The notes under the pieces were generated by a model, which saw only the letters and a list, made by a program, of their open reading frames with translations, made no database searches and had not been told where the DNA came from. DNA of 64,000 bases, from the NCBI GenBank assembly GCA_036429605.1, contig CM071590.1, positions 1,550,001 to 1,614,000 of the forward strand, written 5' to 3'. The position numbers and the translations under genes are program-made. Each line of letters starts with the position of its first letter. Position 1 is the first letter of the stretch. The DNA is from Cladobotryum mycophilum (Eukaryota > Ascomycota > Sordariomycetes > Hypocreales > Hypocreaceae). Of this stretch, positions 1 to 12,500 are shown piece by piece.

Positions 1-163
1 TTTGGATAAGCATACATTTTTTGCTCGGCATCACGCAATTTGAAGCTACTGCATCCCGATTATCTACCCTCCGTCCCATGCCAATTCATCAACAACGCTG
101 AATCAGAGAATTACTAATTGCCCGTTCTTTATTACCTCCAAATACGCGTATACGCTCCATCAC

Positions 164-164
<1 letters not shown>

Positions 165-196
<32 letters not shown>

Positions 197-197
197 G
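165..197. repeat. (CAT)n microsatellite abutting a start codon
   Basis: About ten CAT/ATC units running into the predicted ATG of the GST-kappa gene at 195-197. Confidence 0.9.
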
Positions 198-1218
198 TCT
201 GGCAAGAAGATTGATATTTTTCTTGATATTCGTGAGTTTTTTCTCTTCTTTCTTTCTTTTCCCTCTTTCTTTCTCTGTCTCTCTTTTCTTCTTACATCAA
301 ATCATATCCAAGCCTTGAATTGGTATAATAATTGCATGTTTCTGTTTGGGCTAACCTCCCAAGTATAGCATCCTTCTTTAGCTTTGTTGCGGTGGAGGAT
401 GTCATCCAGAACCTCAACTTGCTCACCGCGAATGGGGTGGAAGTAGAGTATGTATTCTCCAAAGCCCTCATCATCTGGGAACGCTGAAGCTCAATGTTTC
501 ATCATCTAGATTTCATCCCGTTTTGCTCGGCGGCATCAACAACGCCTCAGGTATACTCTACTACTCTTTTACTCCTTTCATCACCCCCATCACTCACGCC
601 ATGACACAGGTAACCGCCCGCCATGGACCCTCGAGGCCAAGGCCAACTACCTCAAGTACGACTCCAGGCGCGCCATGGAACGCGTAGGCCTGTTTGACCA
701 CGAGGGCCCAGACGACCTCATGAGCTGGTCGCACACCATCTCCCGCTCCGCGCCCTGCACTACATCAAGGCCAACTACCCTCCCTCTACCTTCCTCTCCG
801 CCCTGCACACCCTCTTCCACAAGTTCTGGATGCGCGGCAGCGTCAACATTACAAAGGACGACGTCCTGCGCGACGTGCTACTCAACGCCACGGAGAAGCC
901 CGACGGCGGGAAGAAGCTGTTCACGAGCCAGGGCGTGGACGAGATCATGGCCGGGAGGGCGGCGATGAAGGACGCGCTCAAGGAGTCGACGGGGAGGGCC
1001 ATCAAGTTGGGTGCGTTTGGCGCGCCGTGGATTTGGGCGAGAAACGCGCAGGGTGTGGAGGAGCCGTTCTTTGGGAGTGACCGGTATGTCCTACTAATTC
1101 TAATGACACCTCGCCAAGTGTTCATTCAACTGATTTTTACAGATTCAACCATATTTACAGGTTTTTGGACCTTCCGTTCCAGGACGTCAAGGTTCTGCCG
1201 CCAAAGTCCAAGCTGTAA
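195..1218 (+). CDS. Kappa-class glutathione S-transferase / DsbA-like thioredoxin-fold protein, with apparent frameshift
   Basis: Five-exon model: 195-231, 369-447, 510-550, 610-1083, 1143-1218. The protein (about 235 residues once the frame is repaired) resembles the DSBA/GST-kappa family, which includes mitochondrial and peroxisomal GSTK1 and 2-hydroxychromene-2-carboxylate isomerase. Family-like segments are GGINNASGNRPPW near residue 50, DDLM, PLRALHYIKANYP in the middle, and LGAFGAPWIWARNAQG followed by EPFFGSDRF near the end. The ATG sits directly behind a (CAT)n tract, so the start is less secure than the rest. Odd: the reading frame breaks between DDLMSWSHTI and PLRALHYIK, around 742-744. 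One added C in the CCC run joins the halves and makes the total length divisible by three. A GT-AG intron at 684-724 would also fix the frame, but it would be only 41 bp and would delete the conserved DDLM segment. Substrate unknown. Confidence 0.85.
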
Positions 1219-1650
1219 ATAACTTCATTCATAAGTTTTTCAGTGAGCGAGTTGGGGATATTACGTTGGGTGAGATGAGGGTGAGATGAGGCCCTGTAAG
1301 ATGTTATGAGATGTTTTTGTATCCGTGAGATGAGCAAAAGGAAATAGTTTCTCCTTTTTTTACTTTGAGGATATATGGAACGTTAGTAAAAAAACATAAT
1401 TTTTTAGTTATTTATTTTCCCTTATGATTATATGGAGTTTGAGGATGGTTCGGTGATGTTGATGTTGATGTTAATATGCTGTATTGAGATGCAAGTTTCA
1501 CATGGCTACCCCCCACACACAGATAAAACTCCAGTCAAACCATCCACCTTCAATTCCACAAACCGCAAAGGGCCTATTTTTCATCACCACCGCATCTTGC
1601 TCGTCCTCTTCGTCTCCATCATCACCATCTCCATATACTATATTTTCATA
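1219..1650. other. Intergenic, GST 3' flank and DHFR promoter
   Basis: 432 bp in tandem orientation. AT-rich from 1340 to 1430; the stretch before the DHFR ATG is CATCA-rich. An open frame from 1432 continues in frame into the DHFR ATG, but its added residues are not family-like. Confidence 0.6.
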
Positions 1651-2407
1651 ATGCAGCCTGAACTCACCCTCATCGTCGCTGCCACCCGTCAAATGGGCAT
1701 CGGCTTCCAAGGTGGTTTACCATGGAAAGGCCTACGAAAGGAAATGCAATACTTTGCTCGAGTGACTCAAAGAGTTCCTTCACAGGTAAATACTCTCTAA
1801 ACCACAAACACCACTTATCCTCCATCTCAACGTCACATATAGTCAAAACTACACCTCATAATCACTATCCCAGTTTTAAAGTGATTTAAGAAAAGAAAAA
1901 GGCAAAAAAAGGAAAAGAAAAAACTAACCACACTCCCCAGTCCCCCACCGACTCCCAAAACGCCGTCATCATGGGCCGCAAAACCTGGGACTCCATCCCA
2001 ACATCCTTCCGCCCCCTCAAGAACCGCCTCAACATCATCATCACCCACTCCGCACCCCCCACGCCCCCTCCCTCCGGCGGCCAAGAGGTCCGCGTGCCGT
2101 CCATCGAGGCCGCCATCCAGTACGCCCAGCAGCGCTCCGCGGCCCGCATCTTCGTCATCGGCGGTGCGACAATCTACGACGCGGCGCTCAGGTCGCCAGC
2201 TGCGAAGCGCGTGCTGCTGACGAGCATCGAGGAGGACTTTGAGTGCGATACGTTCTTCCCCCTGGACTTGACGGGGGGTAAGGCCGTGGGGTGGGAGAAG
2301 AAGTCGAGGGAGGAGTTGAATGAGTGGACGGGGGAGAGTGTGGCCGAGGGGGGCAGGAGGAGGCGGGCGTACGGTATGAGTTCCAGATGTGGGAGAGGAC
2401 TGAGTGA
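1651..2407 (+). CDS. Dihydrofolate reductase, with apparent frameshift near the 3' end
   Basis: Reduces dihydrofolate to tetrahydrofolate with NADPH, for thymidylate and purine synthesis. Two exons: 1651-1785 and 1941-2407, with a 155 bp intron. Repaired length is 200 residues, normal for the family. DHFR signatures are visible: MGIGFQGGLPW with the following LRKEMQYF (substrate pocket and acidic residue), MGRKTWDSIP, RLNIIIT, and IFVIGGATIYDAAL (NADPH-binding glycines). The C-terminal strand YEFQMWER is present but lies in a different frame from the body of exon 2. The break maps to a run of six G at 2348-2353; a seventh G gives a continuous protein ending ERTE at 2405-2407 (TGA). Without it the frame runs on to 2477 with unrelated sequence. 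Tail-to-tail with CBP3, 266 bp apart. The family is certain; the break is more likely a sequence error than inactivation. Confidence 0.93.
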
Positions 2408-2673
2408 TTTTGAGAATTCAGGTTTGTCAAGATTTCTTTTTATTCTTCCTTTTTTATTTATTTTTACACAAGTGTAGAGTCTATGTATCGTAAAAGATGG
2501 GGATATCGCCCGTTAAATACATGTATAACATCAAGAAGAGTCGAGTGAGACCTCCGTTATGCCAATATTCATACACCCTGTGAATCCATGACCAGCCAAT
2601 CTTATTTTCATGTCCGTATGCGCCTCCGTCTCTTCCATGCCCCGTCCATTGATTGATAGTCATTTTTCCCTTT

Positions 2674-3654
2674 TTACGCAGCCTTGGCGAGTTCTGGCTC
2701 GGATTCCACCGGTTGCTCCTTTACCGCCTCCTGTCCCGAGTGGCTCTTAAACGGTCCCTCGAGCCTTGTCCAGAACACATCCACGGGCTTAGAGAGCACA
2801 TCCAGCGCCCTGTCCGGCAAGGCCATCTCCGTAGCGCCCTCCAACGATAGCAGCCCCGACCTCATCCATCCAACAATAGCCAGCAGGGCCCGCGGATCGA
2901 CATCAGGCGACCCCTTGAACAGGTTCCTCCACACGGCACTCGCCATGATGGCATCGCCCTTGATCAGCCCCTCGTCGTACGCCAGCAGCAGACCCCGCCA
3001 CTGGACGAAAATGTCCTTTAGGTAACGCTGCCGCAGCGCGCTCGAGGTGATGTTGTGGTCAATGTGCATCTTCTTCTCGCACTCGAAGAAGAAGTGGTCG
3101 ATGAGCTGCTGCTGCCAGTTCCTGTACATGTCTCGCTCGAACATTCGTATGCGGGCGTTGAGGAGGTAGAGGTGGAGCATGGTGACGTGTGACCAGGTGC
3201 TAAACGTTGGCGGGAGGTCGAATGCTAATTAATGAAATGATGGGCACGTCAGATGGAAATCTTTCTTTGTGGCCATGGTACCGCCTTTTTTGGGGGGTAA
3301 CTTACTGCTGTGCCAGACATTCCCCTCCTCGATGGATTTGCCCACTTCCTCACCATCTTCTAGTCTCCCCACCTGATCATTTTTGCGCTCCTCCTCCGTG
3401 ATGCGATAATCTGCCGCCTTGGCGCAAGCCTTGTACAGCTTCTCCGAAACACCCAAGACCCTGTATTGATCCCCGAGACCGCCTATTAACCCCCTCGAGC
3501 TCGTATTGCTGAAGCGCCGTGCCGGCGTCGTCCTCGAGGTCGTAAGAAGCGGCCTGAAAGTGGTCATGGTCCTGGCGGGGACTCGAGCAACTGATGCGCG
3601 GGCGGCGGCCCGGAACAGGGTCCGGGCCTGTGACCTGCAGCTTTCGCAGGCCAT
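2674..3654 (-). CDS. CBP3: Cbp3-like ubiquinol-cytochrome c reductase assembly chaperone
   Basis: Acts in the mitochondrial matrix at the inner membrane. In yeast Cbp3 with Cbp6 binds newly made cytochrome b and supports its translation and assembly into complex III. Two exons on the minus strand: 3306-3654 and 2674-3224, with an 81 bp intron (gtaagt donor). Total 299 residues. The N-terminus is rich in Arg, Ser and Ala without acidic residues for about 40 positions, a good presequence. The second exon carries the ubiquinol-cytochrome c chaperone domain, opening with DLPPTFSTW and continuing through LHLYLLNARIRM and LIDHFFFECEKKMHIDH to WRNLFKGSPDVDPRAL. Exon phases close exactly. No defects seen. 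Confidence 0.9.
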
Positions 3655-4224
3655 TTCGGCTATGTGAATTGGTGTTGTAGAGGTCCAGTAAGGAGCCGAA
3701 ATCAGAGCAAGGGCGAGCGGATGGGCGAATCTATGTTCTCTTAAATCATGGCGATTTCATGACGCGCTGACTTTCATGTGGAAAGAAATTCCATCCATCC
3801 CACACAATCTTCTTAGTGCTCCGGTAGAATATCGGCAGGCGATTTAATCTTCGAAACCATCAGTTGGTGGGGTTCTATAAAGTGCGGTAGCCCCGCTATA
3901 TTTACAGGGCTCAAGCTGCCGGGGTTCACTCCATGCATCTTCATTAACGTCATTCTTACTGGTTGTGGCATTCACCTTGACGATAGGACATTAGAGGTGG
4001 GACAAGGGACTCCGGATTGCTTTCCATATATGTCTAGTAATACGCCATATTTTGCTACCCCTATTTTTGAGGGTATATCCATCATTAAGTATATGTGAAT
4101 CCCTTGCTTTGCTTTCTTTTTGAGTTCTATGGTCGAGTTTATCCATCATAATCGGGCTGTTCATACAAATGACACATTGGAGATGTTTTTCTACATATAA
4201 TAGTACACGCCTGTTTTCACATGT
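3655..4224. other. Intergenic, CBP3 upstream and CEM1 downstream
   Basis: No coding sequence recognised. Holds the promoter of CBP3 and the 3' end of CEM1, both on the minus strand. AT-rich stretches lie near 4020-4100. No tRNA or repeat seen. Confidence 0.6.
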
Positions 4225-5630
4225 CTACTCCAACTTGGAAAAGACTAGAGTGCTGTTTGTTCCGCCAAATCCAAAGCTGTTACTGAGGGCGACGTTGACC
4301 TTTTTATCCTGGGCCTTGAGAGGCACGAAATTAAAGTTGACGCCGACGTTGGGTTGATGTAGATTTGATGTAGCCGGCACAATTCCCTATGCACTGTAAG
4401 AAGTTATTCAGTATGATGTTAAAGGTCTATAACAACTCACTTCGTGGATAGCTAAAATAGAAAAGAGAGACTCGATAGCTCCCGCGGCACCCAGAAGGTG
4501 TCCTATAGCCCCCTTGGTGCTGCTCACAGTAACATGTGATTCGGAAGAAACGCCCTCCTCGCCTAGCATGAGTCGCTGAATAGCCGCAGCTTCTGCAGTG
4601 TCACCGACTTGAGTGCTGGTGGCGTGCGCATTTATGTAGTCAACCTGTGATGGTTTTATGCCAGCATTCTTCAAGGCCCTCTTCATGGACAGATAAGCAC
4701 CCTGCCCGTCTTCACGAGGCGCAGTCATGTGGTACGCATCGCCGCTGCAGCCGTACCCGCTGACTTCCGCGTAGATCCGGGCACCTCTAGCCTTGGCATG
4801 TTCAAGCTCTTCTAATACGCAGACGGCAGCACCTTCAGCAATGACGAAGCCGCTTCGATCGGCGTCAAAGGGGCGGCAGCTGTCTCGTGGCCTGTCGTTA
4901 TATGCCGTTGCTAGTGACCTAGCTCTCCCGAAGCCGGCAAATGCGAGAGGATGGATGCATGATTCCGAGCCACCCGCAATCATGACATCTGCATCCCCTA
5001 GGGAAATAAACCTGGATGCGTCGCCAATGGAATGGGCTCCCGTGGTGCAGGCCGTTGTGGCAGCGTGGTTTGGACCCTGAAAGCCATATTTCATGGCGAT
5101 ATGTCCGGCTGCCATGTTGATAAGAATTTTGGGAACAAACAAAGGCGAAACCTTTTTGTAGCCCTTTTTTTGTTCATTTTGCAACCGATTAGTCAAGTTT
5201 GTATTTGAGCATGAGTGTGAGGCCTTACATGGCGCTCGTGTGCAATGCTTGTGTCGTAAATCTCGTCAAGGTTTCCGATGCCACTGCCGAGGCATACGCC
5301 CGTTGATTCCTGAGCCTCTAAAGACGTAGCCTCCCATCCTGCGTCCTTCAGCGCCATTTCAGAAGCGGCAACAGCATATTGAGTAAACGTGGACATGCGC
5401 CTCTGCTCTGCAGCAGTCAGCCAGTCCGAGGCTTTCCAAGCCACAGGCCCATCACCCGTGGGTACGACACCAGCAACGGTGCTTGTCAGCTCTTTCCATC
5501 TACGTAGAGGTTCTCGATTAGCAACGCTGATGATGCCCGATTCGCCTGCTATGAGACGGCTCCATGTCTGTCGAACACCAACACCAAGAGGCGTGATGGC
5601 ACCAAGACCAGTCACGACAACGCGTCTCAT
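4225..5630 (-). CDS. CEM1: Mitochondrial 3-oxoacyl-[acyl-carrier-protein] synthase (KAS II type)
   Basis: Condensing enzyme of the type II mitochondrial fatty acid pathway, extending acyl-ACP with malonyl-ACP. Its C8 product feeds lipoic acid synthesis. Three exons on the minus strand: 5229-5630, 4441-5163, 4225-4386, with introns of 65 and 54 bp. Total 428 residues, usual for KAS. The protein starts MRRVVVTGLGAITPLGVG. The catalytic Cys is in TTACTTGAHSIGDA (about residue 173), and the two active-site His are in NAHATSTQVGD (about 314) and GAIGHLLGAAGA (about 356). The C-terminal loop SFGFGGTN is intact. There is no clear presequence before MRRVVV, so mitochondrial location rests on the family. 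The last intron uses a TAG acceptor only 54 bp from its donor; phase and conservation (IHE then GIVPATSNLH) support it. Confidence 0.93.
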
Positions 5631-6403
5631 TATAAGTTCATGACAGGGGAAAAAAGAGAATAAAAAAAGAAATAAAAAAAGAGGGAGGCTGTTCAAGTCG
5701 AAGAAGCGTATAGAAAACTCCAGCTTCAATGAATGAACATGTGAAGGAAGAAGCAAATCATGGGTTTGAGTGTTTGCAGGGATCACCCGTTATTTTTACT
5801 CCTTAGGCTCAATTCGGTTTAGTGCGGGGTCTCTCTGGTGCCTTGGGGGCAAGACGATCTGATTGGCCAGACATTGGCTGGGGGGCTCTGATACGGTAAG
5901 AGCAATGGTTGAGCCGTCTTTGCTAAAGAATCAACTGACGCCGTCACTCACATGGTTCCGAGAAATGGCAACGCCAGCATTAATGCGTTCTTATCATTTT
6001 TGTCTCGTTTATTGCTCACGCGAGTTTTTATCTATCGCTCTGGCCATTAATATGTCCGAAACTCCTGAGGCGGTATCTCCTACGAGAGGCACGCAAAGGC
6101 GGCACAGGCCCCTCGTGCAGTCTGGCCCTGACAAGGCATCCAGCAACAACCATGTTGACAGCATGTTTGGATATGGCGCCTATTCTTTCATTCTTTTTAT
6201 TTTGTTTAATATTTATATATATTCAATCCCTTGATGCTTCAAGCTTCAATCTCGCCTCAAATGTTATTATAGCATCTCCTTTTGCTCGACGTGCGACATT
6301 ATCAATCTTGCATATTTTGCCCACTAAACGCGGGAATCTACGTCTACCGTGTCTCACATCGGAACATCCCTTGTTCCCGCCCCTGGGGCTGAGGTGATTG
6401 GCC
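5631..6403. promoter_or_regulatory. Divergent promoter region between CEM1 and the OPT transporter
   Basis: 773 bp between two start codons pointing apart. An AT-rich TATA-like stretch (tttatatatatt) lies near 6210, about 190 bp before the transporter ATG. A run of A-rich sequence at 5650-5680 precedes the CEM1 start on its strand. No ORF here resembles a protein. Confidence 0.45.
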
Positions 6404-9115
6404 ATGGAGTCCCCTAAAGGCACTGAGACAGTCAGCGCTGGCCGTGAGGGCGAGACTCCCACTCTTCAAACCGCCCTGATGGATGATACGAGGCTCCCTG
6501 ACTGGAAGAGCTATGGCGGTGCTGGTAACCGCTCTCAGGATGGAGATTCCGAAACTGGCGAGTCCTTACTCTCCTCCTCCTCCGACGATGACGAAGACTC
6601 GCCGTACCCCGAAGTTCGAGCTGCCGTTCGCAATCATGATCAAGATCTGCCGTGCAACACCGTCCGTGTTTGGGTTATCGGCTCGCTACTCGTCATACTC
6701 AGCACCTTGATGAATACCATCTTTTCTCTGCGTCAGCCCGCCATCTACGTCGGGTCCATGGTCACCCAAATCATTGCATATCCCATGGGACACGGCTGGG
6801 CTATGGTGATGCCTCGAAAGCACTTCAATACCTTTGGATACAGATGGACTCTAAACCCCGGCCCATTCAATCACAAGGAGCATGCTCTCATCACTTGCAT
6901 GGCTTCCGTGGCCGTCAACGTGAGCTATGCTACCGATATCTTAACTGCGCTCATGTCATTCTGGGGCCAAGACTTTGGCATCCCCTTTCAACTACTCCTG
7001 ACCCTGTCAACACAATCAATCGGTTATGGACTCGCGGGCGTGCTTCGTAAATATCTAGGTTCGATAATGTTCCCATACATAAACACTCCAACGCTAACCC
7101 CCTCAAGTGTACCCGGCGTCCATGCTATGGCCAGAGAATCTCGTTGCCGTAACCGTAATGAATGTCATGTACGAGAAAGAAAAGAAAACACACGACTCGA
7201 CCAGCTTGGGAGGAAACATGTCAAGATACAAATGGTTCACCCTGGTTATGGCCGGTTCCTTTGTCTACTACTTCATCCCTGGCTTCCTCGCTCAGTGCAT
7301 GAGCGTTTTCGCCGTTGCAACTTGGATAGCTCCACAGAATCCAGTCGTGAACCAGCTTTTTGGTGGAGTGACGGGGTTGTCCATCATACCCATCACTTTT
7401 GACTGGACGCAGATTGCTGGCTACATTGGTTCACCTCTCATGCCACCATGGTAAGTCCCAATTAGGATATTTTCTATGCGGACGATCACTCAAGACTCAT
7501 AGGGAAGCAATCGCAAACACGATGCTTGGCGTCGGTATCTTCTATGTTTTTTTGGCCATCATCTTCCAATACTCAGGGGCTTGGTATGGGTCCTATCTGC
7601 CCATGAGTGATGCAAACGTCTATGACAACACCGGGAAAACATACAATATTTCTCGCGTGGTAAACCCAGATTTCACTCTGAACGAGACGGCGTATAAAGA
7701 ATACTCGCCAATTTTCATGAGGTATGTAATATATCTGTGCGCATGGGGAAAGGGCTAATTCTTCATAGCACTACCTTTGCTATTTCTCACGGCCTACAAT
7801 TCGCAACCATGGCTGCATTACTCGTGTACATCTATCTAGAGTATGGCGACTCGATCTGGAAGCAGTTTAAGAATATGCAAACCGAGAAGCCAGATATTCA
7901 CATGAAGTTGATGAGAAAATATCCCGAGGCTCCTACTTGGTGGTACCTGTCCATGTTTGCCGTCGTCAGTCTCCCTTGCGTAAACTACTCCACCAACTTC
8001 TACTAACGCATGGAATTCAGATGATGGTGCTAGGCTTCTACACATCACTTGCCTACCCAACCCATCTGACTTGGTGGGCTTTCATCCTTGCCATCGTCAT
8101 TGCCTCTGCATTTTCTCTGTCAGTTGGCATTGTCCAGGCCATTACGGGCAACCAAATGAACTTGACTGTCGTGACGGAATTCGTTTACGGCTACCTCCAG
8201 CCAGGAAGGCCTTTAGCACTCATGCTGTAAGTACACCTCAAGACTGTAATAGACGAAACTGACCACCTAAATAGTTTCAAGAGCTATGGACAAGTTACAA
8301 TGTATGCAACTCGAACGTTCCATTGATATCAGCTGCTAACAATATGCAGAGCACAAACCATGGCATTCGTCTCAGCTCTCAAGTTCGGCCACTATTTAAA
8401 GGTTCCGCCAAGAATGATGTTTATCTGCCAAGTTGTTGCAACTACTATCGCCTGTGTCATACAGGTCATTGTCCTAAATATGACAATCAGCAGCGTACCG
8501 GATATATGCACTATACAACAGCGAGATCGTTTTAGTTGTCCTAATGGGAGATTAATCTTTTCTAGTAAGCCGTATTTCTTCAAAGATGGCTTCAGACCAA
8601 CTCCCACTAACCCTCCATCTCCCGCAGCGTCTGTTATCTGGGGCCTCATCGGCCCATCTCGTGTTTTCTCTCCCGGCCAGATGTACTCTGGTTTATTGAT
8701 CTTCTTCATCGTCGGAGCCATCACTCCCATCATAATCTACTACGGCTCCAAGAGGTGGCCCAACTCCCCATTCAAATGGCTCATGGCGCCCCTCATCTTT
8801 GGCGGCGCCAGCTTCATACCTCCTGCTACGCCCCTGAACTACTTCGCCTGGGGCATCGTTGGCTTCATCTTCCAATACTGGATCAAGAAGAGGCATTTCA
8901 AGTGGTGGACGCGACTGAACTTTGTCACCTCGGGCGGCCTGGACTTGGGCCTGGCGCTATCTACGCTCTTCATCTTCTTTGCGTTTACGTTGCCGGGAGT
9001 TGAGCCGCCAAACTGGTGGGGGAACAATGTCGTCACTACGACGATGGACTTTCAGGGGACGGCTATTAGAAGGCACATGCCAGACGGCCAGATATTTGGT
9101 CCAAGTACATGGTAA
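6404..9115 (+). CDS. OPT-family oligopeptide transporter
   Basis: Proton-coupled transporter of small peptides (some members carry glutathione or metal chelates) in the plasma membrane. Eight exons: 6404-7058, 7108-7450, 7503-7721, 7769-7964, 8021-8226, 8275-8301, 8350-8564, 8628-9115. They sum to 783 codons, 782 residues, in exact phase, which supports the model including the 27 bp exon 6. The N-terminal 85 residues are hydrophilic, with a SSSSDDDEDS acidic stretch. The OPT signature NPGPFNHKEHALITCMA is followed by many hydrophobic segments; ASVIWGLIGPSRVF and a C-terminal loop with PNWWGNN are also family-like. Intron 1 has a weak donor (gttcga). The exon 4 donor could be 7962 or 7965. The 3' end converges on the Zn2Cys6 gene, 398 bp away. 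Substrate cannot be told from sequence. Confidence 0.93.
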
Positions 9116-9513
9116 TGATACATAATGGGCGCATGGAGTTGAGAGTGGGATGGTTACAATTTTAGACGTGTTGGTCATTAGAGATATAATTTTATACTTA
9201 TAGACAATGCCGTAAGAACAACATATATAAATTAAAATAAATTGACAATATCTTGGGATTTCTTTTTTTTCTTAAAGAAAACTCGACCACCAGCCAAGTT
9301 ATCATGAGACATGCAACAAAGAAAAAAGGAAGATGTATATCGAAATAGCACAAATAAAAAAGAAACCCACGTCGTGAAGTCGGCCGTTTCCATATTCCAT
9401 AATACGCACCAAAATAACCGCGTCCCTGATTCTTTTTTTGTCTTCCGTCCCAACTCCTGGCGCATAATCATTTCGTCCCAGTGTGTTTGTTACTTGAGAT
9501 ACTATGGCACGCC
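9116..9513. other. Convergent 3' intergenic region
   Basis: 398 bp between two genes ending toward each other. It is AT-rich at 9180-9280, with T and A runs suited to polyadenylation on either strand. No gene seen. Confidence 0.6.
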
Positions 9514-12500
9514 CTAATGAACCCCAGCCCGAGGACCGTACCCCTGATTCCCAAACCCAGCCCCTGCTCCCGGATACCCCCCGTAGCCATGATTGCGTAA
9601 CTGCAACGCCGGCTGGCTCCCATAGGTCGACACCCTTCTCCTCTGCTGTACGTGAACGTATTCCTCGCAGTCGTCCTCACCTAGTCCCGGCGATACATCG
9701 CAAGAGCCCTCAAAGTCGAGCTCATAGTCCGTCATCCCACCAATCGAACCCGTCCTCACCGACCCTTCGTCTGTCCTGTGATAACTAGATCGGTCAGTTC
9801 TAGATTGCGTCGACGGTCTGCGGCTGTTTGCTGTTCCTGCCCCGTCCATTCCAAAGAGTGGCGGCGGCGGCTGCTGCGGCGGCGGCGCGGTGGACTGACC
9901 ATTGATCTGACGGTGATGCCACGAGGACATGGTGCTCCCACCGGGGGTGGAAGAGGACACTGTGGTCCGGGGGCTGTAGACTGCGGCGGCGACGCTCCTT
10001 CTTCTGGAGTCGAGAATCTGCACCGGGTCCGTGATGCTGAGCTCGGGGAAGGATGGGACTTGTTTCTGGCGGGCTTCAATGTGGTCTTTGACGGAGGAAT
10101 GGAAGGTATTGAAGACGTGAAGTATGCGCGGTGCCTGGGTGTCCGTTTCGGCGCAAAACTCCAGAATGTTGAAGACGCTGGCAATGGAGGTGGCGTAGTG
10201 AGTATTCTGATATAAGCCTGCGAATTCGTTGCTTAGAATGACGAGACCTGCGGAAAATAAAAAGTACCTGGAAGCCATCATCACATTAGACGACATCTCG
10301 CGTCGCAAAGTTTAGTTTCGCAAGGACTTACAGGACAAAGGGGTTGCGCCGTGGCAGATATTTGGCGTCGTGCACTGCTTGGATTAACGTGATCGACCAT
10401 GTCGACGCCGCAACGCACGCCTGAGAAAACTTTTCTATTCTCGAATACGTCCGGCGGAGCGGCCTGTACTCATTCGGCTTGGGCATTTGCGTCTTAACGA
10501 GGAGATGTGAGAAGAATGGTCTGGTGAGGAGAATGATCGAGTGATAGTGAGCCAGATAGGCATGCAGAATAGCAATGCCCTTATCTGCCGGTACGTTGCC
10601 CTTGAAGATGTTATTGGACGAGAGAGAAGGGTGAACATTGATGGACCAAACGTCAAATTCGTCGACGATGCCTTGGGCAAGCTTTGTTGATATCGTGTCC
10701 CTCGAGTACACTCCCCGAACAATATGCCCGATGGACTGAGAACTCTTCATCGTGGAGTCCAGGCTATGGGATGCAAATAGCTCTTCCGTGGCCGGTTCTG
10801 AACCATTCGATGTCTGTTTAGGAAATTCTAAGCTGTCATACGGGCAATCTTCTTCATAAATAGCAAACGGTCTCCCGAAAGAGACGGAGAGGAATCGGTC
10901 CAAAATGAAGAGAGTTCTCCAGATATTCCATCTCAGTCTGATGAGTGGCATGTTGTTACCGAATACGGTCATCGTGTCCCTGGTGCGATGCAGACCCAAA
11001 ACGGAAGCGGAACGAATAGCCATACCTTTTACCAAGTTAGCAAAAAGAACAGGCAAGTCAACCAAGATATATACACACCACAATATATATAGGCAGCAGT
11101 GCTCTTGGCCGTAACCACAAGGTAAACGGTCATCAGTATCAGTGCCTGAATCACCCACAAGTCTGCCTCCTCGACACCATTTAGCGGATCACACAGGCCT
11201 TTTGCAGCCCTGAATAAAGCCTCCGCTCTGCTCAGGGGTCCGCTCTGCAATCGTTGAAAGATTGATTCCTCGACGCTACCCGGAGTCGGAGCTGCCATGA
11301 CGAGACCAATTGCTAACGTCAGGTATACGAGGCACAGAGTTGATGAGCTTACTGACAGTGGATTTGAGTAGCACGCGTCCAAGTACTCGCCAATCGTGCT
11401 TTGATCAAACACTTCGATCATCCCATGTGTCTAAGATCAATTAGCGATTCGTATTGCCATGGATGAGATCGTGCACAAACGTTTGTGAAAAATGATTGCA
11501 CAATGAGGTTGGAAGTCTCTCTGTCCGGGAGTATGTATGGAACCATTGAAGTCTGCGGGATCGGAGCTGGGAGATCTAACATTTTATGCCGGAGGGGATC
11601 CAACGTAAAAGGAGACGATCCAGTGGTATGATCGACCAGCATACGTATCAACTGTACAAACGAAATTGAGGATGCGTCTCCAATGTAGACTGCAGACCTA
11701 GGATTAGCCAAAGATGTCCTCATCGACGTGGGCTTGAGTTTACCAACGTAGCCTATTAGCTTCATCTTCCAGCATCCTGGGCTGTCGTATAATCTCGACG
11801 TCTTGATCGTCATCCGTCTCGTACGTCAGACTTTGGCTCGGAGAGCCCTCGCCATCGCTCGTCGCTGGTGTGGTATGGGCCCTGAATGACACATTATCTT
11901 GGCTCCCTGTACTCAGTGTCGTAGAGCCCAGTGGGGTGTCCTGTAGCTTGACCGGAAGGCTTAATGGGATTGTGGGCGCAGGCTCGGGGCCGATCAACAA
12001 TCTGGTTGAAGTCCGCGCTTCAGCGACATGGCGACGTTTTCGCGTAGGGGGCGAGGATGCGGTGGTGCTCTTTGGTGGACTGCGACCATCTATATACTTG
12101 CACTCTAGGGTTCTTTTTAGACATGTGTTGCAAGGATGGAGTCCGTTGCACTTGATATGTGGTCAGTTGGAGCTCGATCAGAAGCGTGGATAAACGTAGA
12201 TGTGATTTAAAAAAAGATTCATCAACATGTGCGGCTTGCAATAAAGTAAATAAAGGAAAGGGGGAGACACAGCCAGGGATCTTTGGCAAGATGGTGTCGA
12301 GTGCAATCCCTTTTGTACCAAGCAAGGGCTCGCCAAATAGCAATATTGATCTGTCACATCACACAAGCATGCAACGAAAGGATGCTGTGCGATCAAGATG
12401 GCCTCTCAGACACCTTGTCTGGTAACTCTGGCCAACACATTTAGCCGAATCTTGACAAGAAAGAGGGTGATTCAATTAGGGATCCTCGCCATTCGCCATT

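Noticed and set aside
684..724. 41 bp intron that would repair the GST frame
   Set aside because: GT-AG ends and length fit the frame, but it is shorter than usual and would remove the conserved DDLM segment; a one-base deletion explains the data better.
11313..11352. Extra intron in the Zn2Cys6 gene after NPLS
   Set aside because: GT and AG are present, but the frame is open straight through and the read-through residues match the family pattern before LAIGLVMAAPTPGS.
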